A stretch of 64,000 nucleotides of DNA from positions 48,680 through 112,679 of the forward strand of contig NZ_JBIQWA010000011.1 in NCBI RefSeq assembly GCF_046591575.1, read 5' to 3'. The DNA is from Marivita sp046591575. Lineage in GTDB: Bacteria; Pseudomonadota; Alphaproteobacteria; Rhodobacterales; Rhodobacteraceae. Position 1 is the first letter of the stretch, and each line of letters starts with the position of its first letter. Below, in pieces: positions 19,041 through 28,229 of this stretch. Both the position numbers and the translations under genes were made by a program. Below the pieces are notes generated by a model that worked only from the letters and a program-made list of their open reading frames with translations, ran no database searches and was not told the origin of the DNA.

Positions 19041-19976
19041 ATGTCGGCAATGGTCGAAATCGAAAACGTCACCAAACGATATGCGGGCGGATTCGAGGCG
19101 TTGAAAGGCGTGTCGTTGACCATTGAGGATGGTGAAATCCTGGCTTTGCTGGGGCCGAACGGGGCGGGTAAGACAACCCTGATTTCAACCATCTGTGGCA
19201 TCACCAGTGCCAGTTCGGGGTCAATCCGCGTGGGCGGGCATGATGTTGTTTCCGAGTATCGCAGCGCGCGATCCTTGATTGGTCTGGTGCCGCAGGAAAT
19301 CAATCTCGAACCGTTCGAGCGCGTGATGAACACCGTCAAATTTTCGCGCGGGTTGTTTGGCAAGGCCAGGGATGACGCATTGATTGAAAAGGTTCTGCGC
19401 CAGTTGTCGCTTTGGGACAAACGCGACAGCCGCATCATGCAGCTGTCAGGCGGGATGAAACGACGGGTGTTGATTGCAAAGGCGCTGGCCCATGAACCCC
19501 GGGTCCTGTTTCTGGATGAACCGACCGCAGGTGTCGATGTCGAATTGCGGCGCGACATGTGGGACACGGTGGCCCAGCTGAAACGGGATGGCGTCACGAT
19601 CATTTTGACCACGCACTATATCGAAGAAGCCGAGGCGATTGCTGATCGGGTGGGCGTGATCAACAAGGGCGAGATCTTGCTGGTCGAAGAAAAGGCGGCG
19701 CTCATGACACGGCTTGGACAGAAAGAGTTGCGGATCGACCTGCAGACGCCGATTGACGTCCTGCCGGACGCGCTTCGGGATCGGGGGCTTGTTCTTGAAG
19801 AGGGGGGGCAGGTGTTGGTGTATACCTATGACACCAAACAGGATCGCACCGGGATTGCCTCTTTGATCCGAGAAGTCAGCGATGCCGGTTTGGTGTTGCG
19901 CGACCTTCAGACCCGGCAAAATTCGCTGGAGGATATCTTTGTCGGTCTGGTTTCGGATCAGGAGAGTGCAGCATGA
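19041..19976 (+). CDS. ABC-2 type transporter ATP-binding protein (YadG-like)
   Basis: 311 aa. Walker A GPNGAGKTT, signature LSGGMKRRVLIAKAL, Walker B VLFLDEPTAGVDVELRRDMW and H-loop TTHYIEEAE are intact. The D-loop/GVD form and the C-terminal 80-residue extension are typical of ATPases paired with ABC-2 permeases in export. AAAGGATCTGCA precedes the ATG. The stop overlaps the start of the permease gene by four bases, so the products form one exporter. The substrate is unknown. Confidence 0.92.
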   Translation: MSAMVEIENVTKRYAGGFEALKGVSLTIEDGEILALLGPNGAGKTTLISTICGITSASSGSIRVGGHDVVSEYRSARSLIGLVPQEINLEPFERVMNTVKFSRGLFGKARDDALIEKVLRQLSLWDKRDSRIMQLSGGMKRRVLIAKALAHEPRVLFLDEPTAGVDVELRRDMWDTVAQLKRDGVTIILTTHYIEEAEAIADRVGVINKGEILLVEEKAALMTRLGQKELRIDLQTPIDVLPDALRDRGLVLEEGGQVLVYTYDTKQDRTGIASLIREVSDAGLVLRDLQTRQNSLEDIFVGLVSDQESAA

Positions 19977-20734
19977 ACTGGCAAGCTGTCCGCGCGATAT
20001 ACCTGTTTGAGATGTCGCGATTTTTCCGCACGCTTTTGCAGAGCTTTGTGTCGCCGGTGATTTCCACATCGCTTTATTTCGTGGTGTTCGGGGCGGCGAT
20101 AGGATCGCGCATTGATCAGGTCGAGGGCGTGTCCTATGGGGCCTTCATCGTGCCGGGGTTGATCATGCTGTCGGTGATGACGCAGGCGATATCCAACGCG
20201 TCCTTCGGGATTTATTTCCCGAAATTCATTGGCACGATTTACGAATTGTTGTCGGCCCCGATCAACTTTCTTGAGATCGTTCTGGGGTATGTCGGGGCGG
20301 CGGCCACAAAAGCGCTGTTTATCGGGGTGGTCATCCTTGGGACATCGTCATTGTTTGTGGATCTGTCGATCCAGCACCCTGTTGGGATGCTGGCGTTTCT
20401 GGTGCTGACCTGCCTGAGCTTTGCGCTTTTTGGATTTATTATCGGCATCTGGGCGGGGAATTTCGAACAGTTGCAGTTGATCCCGCTTCTCGTGGTCACG
20501 CCCTTGGTCTTTCTTGGCGGATCGTTCTATTCGATTTCGATGTTGCCGCCGGTCTGGCAGACGATTTCATTCCTGAACCCGGTGGTCTATCTGGTGTCGG
20601 GGTTCCGGTGGTCGTTTTTCGGATTTGCCGATGTGCCCATCGGGCTGAGCCTGTTGGCAATTTCGGGATTTACCGCGCTTTGCCTTGGGATCATCTGGTG
20701 GATCTTCAAGACGGGTTGGCGGATACGGACGTGA
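19973..20734 (+). CDS. ABC-2 type transporter permease (YadH-like)
   Basis: 253 aa with six hydrophobic helices. The ABC-2 signature region is seen in TPLVFLGGSFYSISMLPPVW and LNPVVYLVSGFRWSFFG. The ATG at 19973 lies within the ATGA overlap with the ATPase gene, which implies translational coupling. Related exporters handle polysaccharide or drug-like substrates; none can be named here. Confidence 0.9.
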   Translation: MNWQAVRAIYLFEMSRFFRTLLQSFVSPVISTSLYFVVFGAAIGSRIDQVEGVSYGAFIVPGLIMLSVMTQAISNASFGIYFPKFIGTIYELLSAPINFLEIVLGYVGAAATKALFIGVVILGTSSLFVDLSIQHPVGMLAFLVLTCLSFALFGFIIGIWAGNFEQLQLIPLLVVTPLVFLGGSFYSISMLPPVWQTISFLNPVVYLVSGFRWSFFGFADVPIGLSLLAISGFTALCLGIIWWIFKTGWRIRT

Positions 20735-20771
20735 TGTCAGTGGGGTCTTGGACAACGGGCCGCGCGATTTG

Positions 20772-21833
20772 TTAAACCGCAGCGGGTTCGCCGCGACCGC
20801 CCATGGCCATGTCCATGCTCATGCCGCCGACCCACATCGAAAACAGCGCAAGCCATGCGGTTCCGGCAAAGATCGACCCGCCGGTCACACCCGCGCCGAT
20901 GGCACAGCCACCGGCCAGCATGCCACCAAACCCCATCAGCGCGGCCCCGATCATCGCGTTGCGCATCGGGGTTGGGCCGTCGAAGGCCTGAAATTTGAGC
21001 TCCCCAGCAAAGAAGGCCGCGAGGAAAGAGCCGATGACAACGCCCGGAACCAGCCCGATGTCGAATTCCAGAATTGAAGAGCGATCCAGAAAGAACATCA
21101 GCGTGTTTGCCGACGGGCCGGTAAAGGTGGCACTTTCGATCTGCACCGGGTCAAAGGCGATCTGACTGAGCGCATAGGTCAGCCCCCATCCCAGCGCCAC
21201 GGCAAAACCGACGCCGGACGCAAAGACCAGTCTGGAAAACCCGATCTGATTGCGCCGGGACAGTTCGAGCGCCAAAAGCGCCGTCGCCAGGCCAAAAGCA
21301 AGACCAGCCCCATCGGGGAGCCGAAGCGTTGTCAGCAAATCCATGTTGCGCCCCCCTTCGGTGATCCACAGCATGGCGATCTGATCTCGGATCGGGGCGA
21401 GCCAGCCGGTCAGGCTCATCTGCGCCACAACAGCAAAGATCAGGCCCGACACAACAGATCGCAGGTTGCCTGTCGCGGCAAGAACCAGCAATCGGCCGGA
21501 ACACCCGCGTGCCAGAACCATACCTGCGCCAAAAAGCAAACCACCGATGATCGCCCCCGACCAGCTTCCGGGAACCGCCATCATCCGGGCTTCGGTGGTG
21601 TCGATCAGTCCCAGCATCTGTGCGCCCTGAACCCAGACCACGGCGGTCGAGAATGTGAGAAGCCAAACCGCAATCCTGTCTTTCATCTGGCCACGGGCAA
21701 ATTCGACAGTGGCCGCGCGCAGGCAAAAGCGCGACCGCTGGGCCGCGATACCGAACACAAGCCCGGTCAGAAGACCAAAAAGAGCCGCTGTCGGGGCTTC
21801 TCCGATCCGATCAACAAGCGTGACAAGGTCCAT
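20772..21833 (-). CDS. YeeE/YedE-family membrane protein (sulfur-compound transport family)
   Basis: 353 aa from the ATG at 21833; a TTG at 21848 would add five residues. About nine to ten membrane helices. The conserved Cys-bearing motifs of this family are visible: QRSRFCLRAATVEF, VLARGCSGRLLVLA and LAGGCAIGAGVTGGS. YeeE/TsuA proteins move thiosulfate or related sulfur species through Cys-lined paths. A second family member (SoxT-like) lies in the sox cluster at 43.1-44.1 kb. This copy is convergent with the ABC-2 operon and has no sulfur gene next to it. Confidence 0.85.
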   Translation of the reverse strand: MDLVTLVDRIGEAPTAALFGLLTGLVFGIAAQRSRFCLRAATVEFARGQMKDRIAVWLLTFSTAVVWVQGAQMLGLIDTTEARMMAVPGSWSGAIIGGLLFGAGMVLARGCSGRLLVLAATGNLRSVVSGLIFAVVAQMSLTGWLAPIRDQIAMLWITEGGRNMDLLTTLRLPDGAGLAFGLATALLALELSRRNQIGFSRLVFASGVGFAVALGWGLTYALSQIAFDPVQIESATFTGPSANTLMFFLDRSSILEFDIGLVPGVVIGSFLAAFFAGELKFQAFDGPTPMRNAMIGAALMGFGGMLAGGCAIGAGVTGGSIFAGTAWLALFSMWVGGMSMDMAMGGRGEPAAV

Positions 21834-22046
21834 ATCTTTTGTTTCCAATGCGCTGGGCAGTCATTCAAGAATGGTCGATAAATGCAGTAGATCGAATATG
21901 TTTGCCTTGACATAAATCAGGTACGGGCACCGTGTCGCTTAAAAGCCGGCATCGTTGCCGGGACAGGCCCGCCGCTGCTATCTGCCTGTGCAACCCTGCA
22001 CAGCCTTGCCCCTCGCCAAAGCAGACGAAGCGGCGTAGACAAGCTT

Positions 22047-23279
22047 ATGCGGAAGATTGTTCCCCTTGATGACGCCCGACATTTGCCGATCTGGCAAAGG
22101 CCTGTGACGTTGTTGTTCCTGATGGCCATTGCAATGCCGCTGTCTTTTGCGACGTGGTCGGCCTTGTTGAACAACTTCGTCATCGAAGTGGCAAAGTTCG
22201 ACGGCTCTGATATCGGATGGCTGCACACGGTCCGCGAAATCCCCGGATTTCTGGCGATTGGTGTGATCTTTGTGATTATGTTCATCCGCGAACAGACGCT
22301 TGCGATGATTTCGCTGGCCATGCTGGCCATTGCGACGGCGCTGACCGCCTATTTCCCGACAATGGGTGGGCTGTTGTTCATCACGCTGATCAGTTCGATC
22401 GGATTTCACTATTACGAGACCGTGAACCAGTCGTTGCAGCTTCAATGGCTGCCCAAAGACCGCGCGCCGCAGGTTCTGGGCCTTTTGGTGTCGGCGGCTT
22501 CTGCCGCGACGCTGGTGGCGTATGGTGTGATCGTGATTTCCTGGCGCGCCTATGACCTGAGCTATAACTTCGTTTATATGGTGTCAGGGGCGCTGACGCT
22601 GGTGATCGTGGCCTATTGTGTCATTGCGATGCCGCAGTTTGAATCGCCGAACCCGCAGACCAAAAAGTTCATTCTGCGCCGCCGGTATTGGCTTTATTAT
22701 GCGTTGCAGTTCATGTCGGGTGCCCGCAGGCAGATCTTTGTGGTCTTTGCCGCCTTTATGATGGTGGAGCGGTTCGGGTTCGATGTGGATGAGATCACCA
22801 AACTGATGTTGATCACACTTGTTGCCAACATGGTGCTTGCCCCCTTCCTTGGCCGGCTTGTTCACCGGTTTGGCGAACGCAATGCGATGGCGCTTGAATA
22901 TGTTGGTCTGTTTCTTGTGTTTGTGGCCTATGGTGGCATTTACTGGTTTGGCTGGGGGGCGCTGCTGGCGGCGGGGCTTTATATAGCCAACAATATCTTT
23001 TTCGCCCTGGCGCTGGCGCTGAAAACCTATTTTCAGAAAATCGCCGATCCGGGAGATATCGCACCGACCGCAGCGGTTGCCTTTACCATCAATCATATTG
23101 CCGCTGTGTTTTTGCCCGCCGGTCTTGGGTATCTGTGGCTTGTATCGCCGCAATTTGTTTTTGGACTGGCGGCAGGTATGGCGGCGGTGTCGTTTATGCT
23201 TGCGTTGATGATCCCGCGGCATCCTGAACCGGGGAATGAAACCGTATTTTCCAAGTTTGTGGCGGCTCCGGCCGAATAG
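22047..23279 (+). CDS. Major facilitator superfamily transporter
   Basis: 410 aa with about eleven to twelve hydrophobic helices and a short charged loop in the middle (PQFESPNPQTKKFILRRRYW). The first half has FDGSDIGWLHTVREIPGFLAIG, and the second half repeats the fold with APFLGRLVHRFGERNAMALEY, an MFS loop-like segment. The start is ATG 22047, with only a weak ribosome site. No substrate can be assigned. prmA follows on the same strand after 100 bp. Confidence 0.85.
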   Translation: MRKIVPLDDARHLPIWQRPVTLLFLMAIAMPLSFATWSALLNNFVIEVAKFDGSDIGWLHTVREIPGFLAIGVIFVIMFIREQTLAMISLAMLAIATALTAYFPTMGGLLFITLISSIGFHYYETVNQSLQLQWLPKDRAPQVLGLLVSAASAATLVAYGVIVISWRAYDLSYNFVYMVSGALTLVIVAYCVIAMPQFESPNPQTKKFILRRRYWLYYALQFMSGARRQIFVVFAAFMMVERFGFDVDEITKLMLITLVANMVLAPFLGRLVHRFGERNAMALEYVGLFLVFVAYGGIYWFGWGALLAAGLYIANNIFFALALALKTYFQKIADPGDIAPTAAVAFTINHIAAVFLPAGLGYLWLVSPQFVFGLAAGMAAVSFMLALMIPRHPEPGNETVFSKFVAAPAE

Positions 23280-23379
23280 CAGGTGTTGATGCGCGCGACC
23301 AATGTCTTGGCCGGGTATTGGCTGGTCAGGGGTCTAAAAGCGCGGTAAGGCGCAGGTCTGTTGACTAGGAGACCAGCTG

Positions 23380-24264
23380 ATGCCGACCTGGACCGCTTTT
23401 ACCACCTTGTCCCCAAAGACCGCAGCAGAGGCGCTGGGGGATGCGCTGGAGGCATTGGACCCAGCGCCTTATGGTGTTGGGGTGTTCGAGATCGAAGATG
23501 GCTCTGGGCTGTGGGAAGTCGGCAGTTATTTCTTGGAGGCCCCCGATGATGTTGCGCTGGCCTTGCTTGCAGCCGCACATGGGGCCAAACCGTTTGTGGT
23601 GTCCGAGCTTCCTGAAACCGATTGGGTTGCCAAGGTGCGTCGCGAGCTTGTTCCGGTGCATGCGGGGCGCTTTTATGTTTATGGCAGCCACGATGCCGAA
23701 ACGATCCCGGACGGGGTAGAGCCGTTGCTGATCGAGGCGGCGATGGCGTTCGGCACCGGCCATCATGGCACGACCCAGGGCTGTCTGCGCGCCCTGGACC
23801 GGCTGATCGAGGCCGGGGTGGTCTGCCACAATGTGGTGGATATCGGGTGTGGTACGGCGGTTCTGGCGATGGCAGCCGCGCGTACATGGCCAAAGACCGT
23901 GCTGGCCAGCGATATGGATCAGATTGCCGTGGACGTGGCCGAGGCGAATGTGGCGGCAAATGGGCTAGACGGGCGGGTTCACTGCCTTCAGGCGGCGGGT
24001 TTCGACGCCAAACTGCTACATGATTCTGCCCCATTTGATCTGGTCTTTGCCAATATCCTGAAACAGCCCCTGATTGACCTTGCCCCAGACATGGCTGCGC
24101 ATCTCGCCGACAGTGGTTTTGTGATTTTGTCGGGCATTTTAAACGAACAGGCCGATGAGGTGGTGTCGGTTTATGCACAAAACGGCATCAATCTTTGGCA
24201 TCGCGAAGAGATTGGTGAATGGACGACATTAACTCTTACAACAAACACCACGGAAACGCCGTAA
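23380..24264 (+). CDS. prmA: Ribosomal protein L11 methyltransferase
   Basis: 294 aa. PrmA methylates ribosomal protein L11 using S-adenosylmethionine. An N-terminal L11-recognition part of about 120 residues is followed by a Rossmann methyltransferase with EAAMAFGTGHHGTTQGCL and the SAM motif VVDIGCGTAVLAMAAA. NILKQPLIDLAPD corresponds to the post-II NxxxxPL motif. AGGAGA precedes the ATG at 23380. Confidence 0.94.
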   Translation: MPTWTAFTTLSPKTAAEALGDALEALDPAPYGVGVFEIEDGSGLWEVGSYFLEAPDDVALALLAAAHGAKPFVVSELPETDWVAKVRRELVPVHAGRFYVYGSHDAETIPDGVEPLLIEAAMAFGTGHHGTTQGCLRALDRLIEAGVVCHNVVDIGCGTAVLAMAAARTWPKTVLASDMDQIAVDVAEANVAANGLDGRVHCLQAAGFDAKLLHDSAPFDLVFANILKQPLIDLAPDMAAHLADSGFVILSGILNEQADEVVSVYAQNGINLWHREEIGEWTTLTLTTNTTETP

Positions 24265-24387
24265 TTAACCATAAATTCCGCTTTTCGCCGTATTTTCATC
24301 AAAGTCGCCCTATTTGCCTAATTCCTGCCACATTTTATCCGTATCCCTGTCACATCCGGTGGGGGCCGGAAGTAAAGGCTGCTGAAC

Positions 24388-24735
24388 ATGACAGATAAGC
24401 AGGATATGTTTGACGAACGCTACCGCAAGGTTCTGAAGCGTCACCGCCAGTTGTCCCGTGGTTACGTCACACGTCTTGGGCAGAATGGCGTTATCGCCCA
24501 TCACCCGATTGGGCATTTTCGCGAAGCCATCTCGCTGAAAGCGTTGCTTCTGCCAGTTGGTATCTTATTGTTTTTGAAGGCGTGTATGATCACCGTTCTG
24601 GGGCGGGACGCCTATGCAGCCCAGGTGGCGCAGCTTCAGAATGGAAGCTTTGGCGAACAATTGGGCGGCTTCTTCATGCAAGTGGACCCGGTTTCAGGGG
24701 TTATCTCGCAGATGCTGAGCCTGGTTGTCGGCTAA
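24388..24735 (+). CDS. Small hypothetical membrane protein
   Basis: 115 aa, not recognised as a named family. It has a charged N-terminal 45 residues (MTDKQDMFDERYRKVLKRHR...), one clear hydrophobic segment (about 49-67, ALLLPVGILLFLKACMITVL), and a C-terminal part without charge clusters. That suggests a single-pass inner-membrane protein. It is followed directly by a perfect-palindrome terminator. Conservation in Rhodobacteraceae is likely but not shown here. Confidence 0.65.
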   Translation: MTDKQDMFDERYRKVLKRHRQLSRGYVTRLGQNGVIAHHPIGHFREAISLKALLLPVGILLFLKACMITVLGRDAYAAQVAQLQNGSFGEQLGGFFMQVDPVSGVISQMLSLVVG

Positions 24736-24760
24736 ACTCTTCATCCGCTTGCTCACACAT

Positions 24761-24800
24761 GAAAAAAGCCGTGTCAGAGGCCTCTGACACGGCTTTTTTC
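24761..24800. terminator. Bidirectional Rho-independent terminator, perfect 40-bp palindrome
   Basis: GAAAAAAGCCGTGTCAGAGG is followed at once by its exact reverse complement, giving a run of A on one side and T on the other. It ends the small membrane-protein gene on the plus strand and the DUF1127 gene on the minus strand. Confidence 0.95.
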
Positions 24801-24818
24801 TGTTTGCAGAAAATCTGA

Positions 24819-25016
24819 TCAGAGCGAATTGATATCGCCCCGCATAAGACCGATGTCTTCCAGCTCGTGGTCGCTCAGACGGTTGAGCGCGATGCGTGTG
24901 CGACGGCGGTCATTCCACGTAGCGAACGCAGCAATCAACGAAGCAAAAAATGCACCGAAGCCTGTGGAGCCAGCGACGTAGGTGGGGCGGGATGTGTCAA
25001 AAGCGGCCATTGCCAT
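24819..25016 (-). CDS. DUF1127 (YjiS-like) small protein
   Basis: 65 aa. The C-terminal DUF1127 motif is clear: RRTRIALNRLSDHELEDIGL then MRGDI. The N-terminal half is hydrophobic and uncharged (TGFGAFFASLIAAFATW). In other alphaproteobacteria DUF1127 proteins are small, Arg-rich and linked to RNA turnover and phosphate or carbon metabolism; no specific role is assigned here. It shares the palindromic terminator with the convergent gene. Confidence 0.88.
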   Translation of the reverse strand: MAMAAFDTSRPTYVAGSTGFGAFFASLIAAFATWNDRRRTRIALNRLSDHELEDIGLMRGDINSL

Positions 25017-25328
25017 GTTCCTTTTGTATGCGTGTTTGTGTTGGTTCGTCTGAGCCGCATCTAGGAGCCTGCACCCTGTGCAACAAGACCGATTTCTGCA
25101 TAGGATTTATGCGCTTTCTGCATGGCTGTGGGTGTTGGTTAAGCGCCTGTAAAAAAGAGAAAAATACGACATGAAAAATGTCGTTTTCGACCTCTTTTTC
25201 GTCAATAACGACATGCACGCAGATGAAATGCGTCACGCGCTGATCTGTCTTGCATTTGTATTGATTGCTTGGCGTTTGTTCGCGCTTCGTGCTAGCTGTG
25301 TTTGAAAAGCAACAAAGGCGCGAGCAGC
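25017..25328. other. 312-bp divergent gap between the DUF1127 gene and ruvC
   Basis: It holds the promoters of two divergent genes and no supported ORF. The visible feature is a repeated ACGACAT (25166, and 25208) with its complement ATGTCGT (25178-25184). The first pair makes a 7-bp-arm, 5-nt-loop hairpin followed by TTTT. Confidence 0.6.
25166..25187. promoter_or_regulatory. Inverted repeat ACGACAT-N5-ATGTCGT
   Basis: A perfect 7-bp inverted repeat around GAAAA, followed by TTTT. The half-site ACGACAT recurs at 25208-25214. It could be a regulator site for the DUF1127 gene or a small terminator for an unseen short transcript; the sequence does not decide. Confidence 0.4.
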
Positions 25329-25817
25329 ATGCGTGTTTTGGGTATTGATCCGGGGCTTCGCTTCCTTGGGTGGGGCGTGATTGAGGCCGAAGGCAGTCGT
25401 TTGCGGCATGTCGCAAATGGCGTTTGTCTGTCCGGGACCGGTGAATTGGCCGCGCGCTTGCTGGCGTTGCATCGTGGTCTGTCAGAGGTTTTTGAGCAAT
25501 TTCAGCCCGAAACCGTCGCGATCGAAAAAACGTTTGTGAATAAAGACGCGGTTGGAACGCTCAAACTGGGGCAGGCCCGTGGGGTTGCGTTGCTGGTGCC
25601 GGCGCAATTTGGCCTTGAGATCGGCGAATACGCCCCGAACTCTGTCAAGAAAACCGTTGTCGGCGTCGGCCATGCGGACAAGACGCAGGTGGAACATATG
25701 GTAAAGATGCAATTGCCCGGCGTTCAGATCAATGGATCGGATGCGGCGGATGCGTTGGCGATTGCGATTTGCCATGCACATCACATGACCGGGCCTGGAA
25801 TGAGGATGCGCGCATGA
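25329..25817 (+). CDS. ruvC: Holliday junction resolvase RuvC
   Basis: 162 aa from the ATG at 25329, matching the family N-terminus MRVLGIDPGL. The four catalytic acids fall at the same numbers as in E. coli RuvC: Asp7, Glu66 (AIEKTF), Asp138 and Asp141 (SDAADALAIA). RuvC cuts Holliday junctions moved by RuvAB. Its stop overlaps the ruvA start (ATGA), so ruvC-ruvA are translationally coupled. Confidence 0.97.
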   Translation: MRVLGIDPGLRFLGWGVIEAEGSRLRHVANGVCLSGTGELAARLLALHRGLSEVFEQFQPETVAIEKTFVNKDAVGTLKLGQARGVALLVPAQFGLEIGEYAPNSVKKTVVGVGHADKTQVEHMVKMQLPGVQINGSDAADALAIAICHAHHMTGPGMRMRA

Positions 25818-26482
25818 TCGGGCGGATTGCGGGACGGGTCGAATACCAAGGCGACGATCACGTTTTGATCGACGTGCGTGGTGTCGGCTATGTGGTGTAT
25901 TGTTCGGACAGGGTTCTGGCCTCTGTGCCGGCACCCGGAGAGGCGGTCGCCCTGTTCACCGACTTGCTGGTGCGAGAAGACCTGTTGCAGCTGTTTGGGT
26001 TTCCGACATTGGTCGAGAAAGAATGGCATCGGTTGTTGATGTCTGTTCAGGGGGTGGGGGCAAAAGCGTCTTTGGCCATTCTTGGAACCCTGGGGCCGGA
26101 CGGTGTGAGCCGCGCGATCGCCTTGGGCGATTGGAACTCGGTCAAGGCGGCCAAAGGAATTGGTCCAAAGACCGCGCAGCGGGTTGTGAACGAATTGAAA
26201 GACAAGGCCCCCACGGTCATGGCGATGGGCGGGGCGGCCTCTGTGGCGGCGGTTGCGTCTGACGATGATGCAGTGATCGAGGTGCCAACAGCGCGGCCGA
26301 ATGCGGCGCCACCGGCTCCCTCGGCCTCTGCCCAGGCCGAAGCGCTGTCGGCGTTGGGCAATCTTGGCTATGCGCCCGGCGAGGCCGCATCTGCGGTGGC
26401 GCAAGCGGCCAGCGACGCGCCCGAGGCCGAAACATCGGATTTGATCCGGGCGGCGCTGAAACTGCTGGCCCCGAAAGGATAA
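25814..26482 (+). CDS. ruvA: Holliday junction branch-migration protein RuvA
   Basis: 222 aa from the ATG at 25814 (MIGRIAGRVEYQG). The OB-fold N-terminal domain is followed by two helix-hairpin-helix parts (LLMSVQGVGAKASLAILGTL and AKGIGPKTAQRVVNELKDK). A flexible Ala/Pro-rich linker (about 140-175) and a C-terminal RuvB-binding domain (EALSALGNLGYAPGEAASAV) complete it. It is coupled to ruvC by a 4-bp overlap and followed by ruvB after 38 bp. Confidence 0.97.
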   Translation: MIGRIAGRVEYQGDDHVLIDVRGVGYVVYCSDRVLASVPAPGEAVALFTDLLVREDLLQLFGFPTLVEKEWHRLLMSVQGVGAKASLAILGTLGPDGVSRAIALGDWNSVKAAKGIGPKTAQRVVNELKDKAPTVMAMGGAASVAAVASDDDAVIEVPTARPNAAPPAPSASAQAEALSALGNLGYAPGEAASAVAQAASDAPEAETSDLIRAALKLLAPKG

Positions 26483-26520
26483 GTGGTGCGGGCTTTGCCG
26501 CGCCCTACGGAGTGATGTGA

Positions 26521-27546
26521 ATGATCGAGCCTGATCCAAACCTGCGGCCTGATCCGTTGCCCGAAGACCGGGACCGCGCGCTGCGGCCTCAGATGCTTGA
26601 CGATTTTGTCGGCCAGGCCGAGGCGCGGGCGAACTTGCGGGTGTTTATCCAATCTGCGCGGCATCGCGGTGAATCGATGGATCACACCTTGTTTCATGGT
26701 CCTCCGGGATTGGGCAAGACGACGCTGGCGCAGATCATGTCCCGAGAATTGGGCGTCGGATTTCGCATGACATCCGGGCCGGTGCTGGCCAAGGCGGGGG
26801 ATCTCGCGGCGATCCTGACAAATCTTGAAGCGCGGGATGTGTTGTTCATTGACGAGATCCATCGCCTGAACCCGGCCGTGGAAGAGGTGCTGTATCCGGC
26901 GATGGAGGATTATGAGCTGGACCTTGTGATTGGCGAAGGCCCGGCCGCACGCACCGTCCGGATCGAATTGCAGCCCTTTACGCTGGTCGGGGCGACCACG
27001 CGTTTGGGGCTTTTGACCACACCGTTGCGCGACCGGTTTGGTATTCCGACACGGTTGAACTTTTACACCGAAGATGAGCTGAACACGATTGTCGGGCGCA
27101 ACGCGGTCAAGCTGGGCGTGCAGGCGGCCCCGGAAGGAACGCGCGAAATTGCGCGCCGTTCGCGCGGGACACCGCGGATTGCAGGGCGGTTGTTGCGCCG
27201 TGTGGTGGATTTCGCTGTGGTCGAGGGCGATGGCATTGTCACCAAGGCGTTGGCGGATAACGCCCTGACGCGGCTTGGCGTGGACGGTCTGGGCCTTGAT
27301 GGGGCGGACCGGCGATATCTGCGGTTGATTGCCGAAAATTATGCCGGTGGGCCGGTGGGTATCGAAACCCTGTCGGCGGCCTTGTCGGAAAGCCGGGATG
27401 CGCTGGAAGAGGTGATCGAGCCGTATTTGCTACAGCAGGGCCTGATCCAGCGGACCCCCCGAGGGCGGATGCTCGCGCAGAAAGGCTGGACGCATTTGGG
27501 TCTGGCGGCACCCAGACCACCGGGTCAGTCCGATTTGTTTGGCTAG
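26521..27546 (+). CDS. ruvB: Holliday junction branch-migration ATPase RuvB
   Basis: 341 aa. Walker A GPPGLGKTTLAQI, Walker B VLFIDEIHRL, sensor VGATTRLGLLTTPLRDRFG and the C-terminal winged helix (PYLLQQGLIQRTPRGRMLA) are all present. It is the hexameric motor of the RuvABC complex and the third gene of ruvCAB. Confidence 0.98.
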   Translation: MIEPDPNLRPDPLPEDRDRALRPQMLDDFVGQAEARANLRVFIQSARHRGESMDHTLFHGPPGLGKTTLAQIMSRELGVGFRMTSGPVLAKAGDLAAILTNLEARDVLFIDEIHRLNPAVEEVLYPAMEDYELDLVIGEGPAARTVRIELQPFTLVGATTRLGLLTTPLRDRFGIPTRLNFYTEDELNTIVGRNAVKLGVQAAPEGTREIARRSRGTPRIAGRLLRRVVDFAVVEGDGIVTKALADNALTRLGVDGLGLDGADRRYLRLIAENYAGGPVGIETLSAALSESRDALEEVIEPYLLQQGLIQRTPRGRMLAQKGWTHLGLAAPRPPGQSDLFG

Positions 27547-27590
27547 GCATTGCATATTTTTGAAAAGAAGAAGCGGACAGGCAAGCGCGC

Positions 27591-28226
27591 ATGATGGATG
27601 CAAAAGAGGTTGAGCGGTGTTTTACGCGGTCTGACGGGGCCTACCTATTCGCGCGGTGGGGGCGTCCCATCGCGCCGATTGTTTTCGGAGTAGAGGATGC
27701 GACCCTGTCGGTTGTCAAAGGCGCGTTTGAGGCGGTGTGTCAGATGGCCGGTCATCAGATGGCCGAGACCGACCCCGAACTTGGCTCAAACGTCATGGTG
27801 TTCTTTTTTCGAGAGTGGAGCGAGTTGCTGTCCGTGCCGGATCTGGATCGGTTGATTGACGGTCTGGCACCGCTTGTTGCGCGGCTGTCTGAGGCGCAGG
27901 CCAACCAATATAGGGTGTTCCGGTTCGACGAGGCGGGTGCGATCAAGGCCTGTTTCGTCTTTTTGCGCATGGACGCGGTCTTGTCAGACATTCCGGCCGA
28001 GACTTTGGCGCTGTCTCAGGTGGTGCAGTCGATGGTGCTGTGGTCGGACACTGCTTTTACCGACCGGTCGCCCTTGGGGGCGTTGGAAGACGGGCGCGTC
28101 GTGTTGCGCCCCGACATCGGGGCTCTGCTGCGCGCAGCGTATGATCCGGTGATGCCGGTGATGGCCAGCGACCCCAGCCACGCCTTGCGATTGGCAGCGC
28201 GTCTGCAGATATCTTTGGGGAGTTAA
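27591..28226 (+). CDS. Conserved-looking hypothetical protein between ruvB and ybgC
   Basis: 211 aa, cytoplasmic, with no signal peptide or membrane helix. It starts MMDAKEVERCFTRSDGAYLF and has a mixed alpha/beta composition. I do not recognise a named family and see no catalytic motif; a single Cys pair (Cys10 and Cys46) is too far apart to be a metal site. The ATG is ambiguous between two adjacent Met codons. It lies 44 bp after ruvB, and the next gene begins 3 bp after its stop, so it is probably translated with ybgC. Confidence 0.7.
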   Translation: MMDAKEVERCFTRSDGAYLFARWGRPIAPIVFGVEDATLSVVKGAFEAVCQMAGHQMAETDPELGSNVMVFFFREWSELLSVPDLDRLIDGLAPLVARLSEAQANQYRVFRFDEAGAIKACFVFLRMDAVLSDIPAETLALSQVVQSMVLWSDTAFTDRSPLGALEDGRVVLRPDIGALLRAAYDPVMPVMASDPSHALRLAARLQISLGS

Positions 28227-28229
28227 CCT

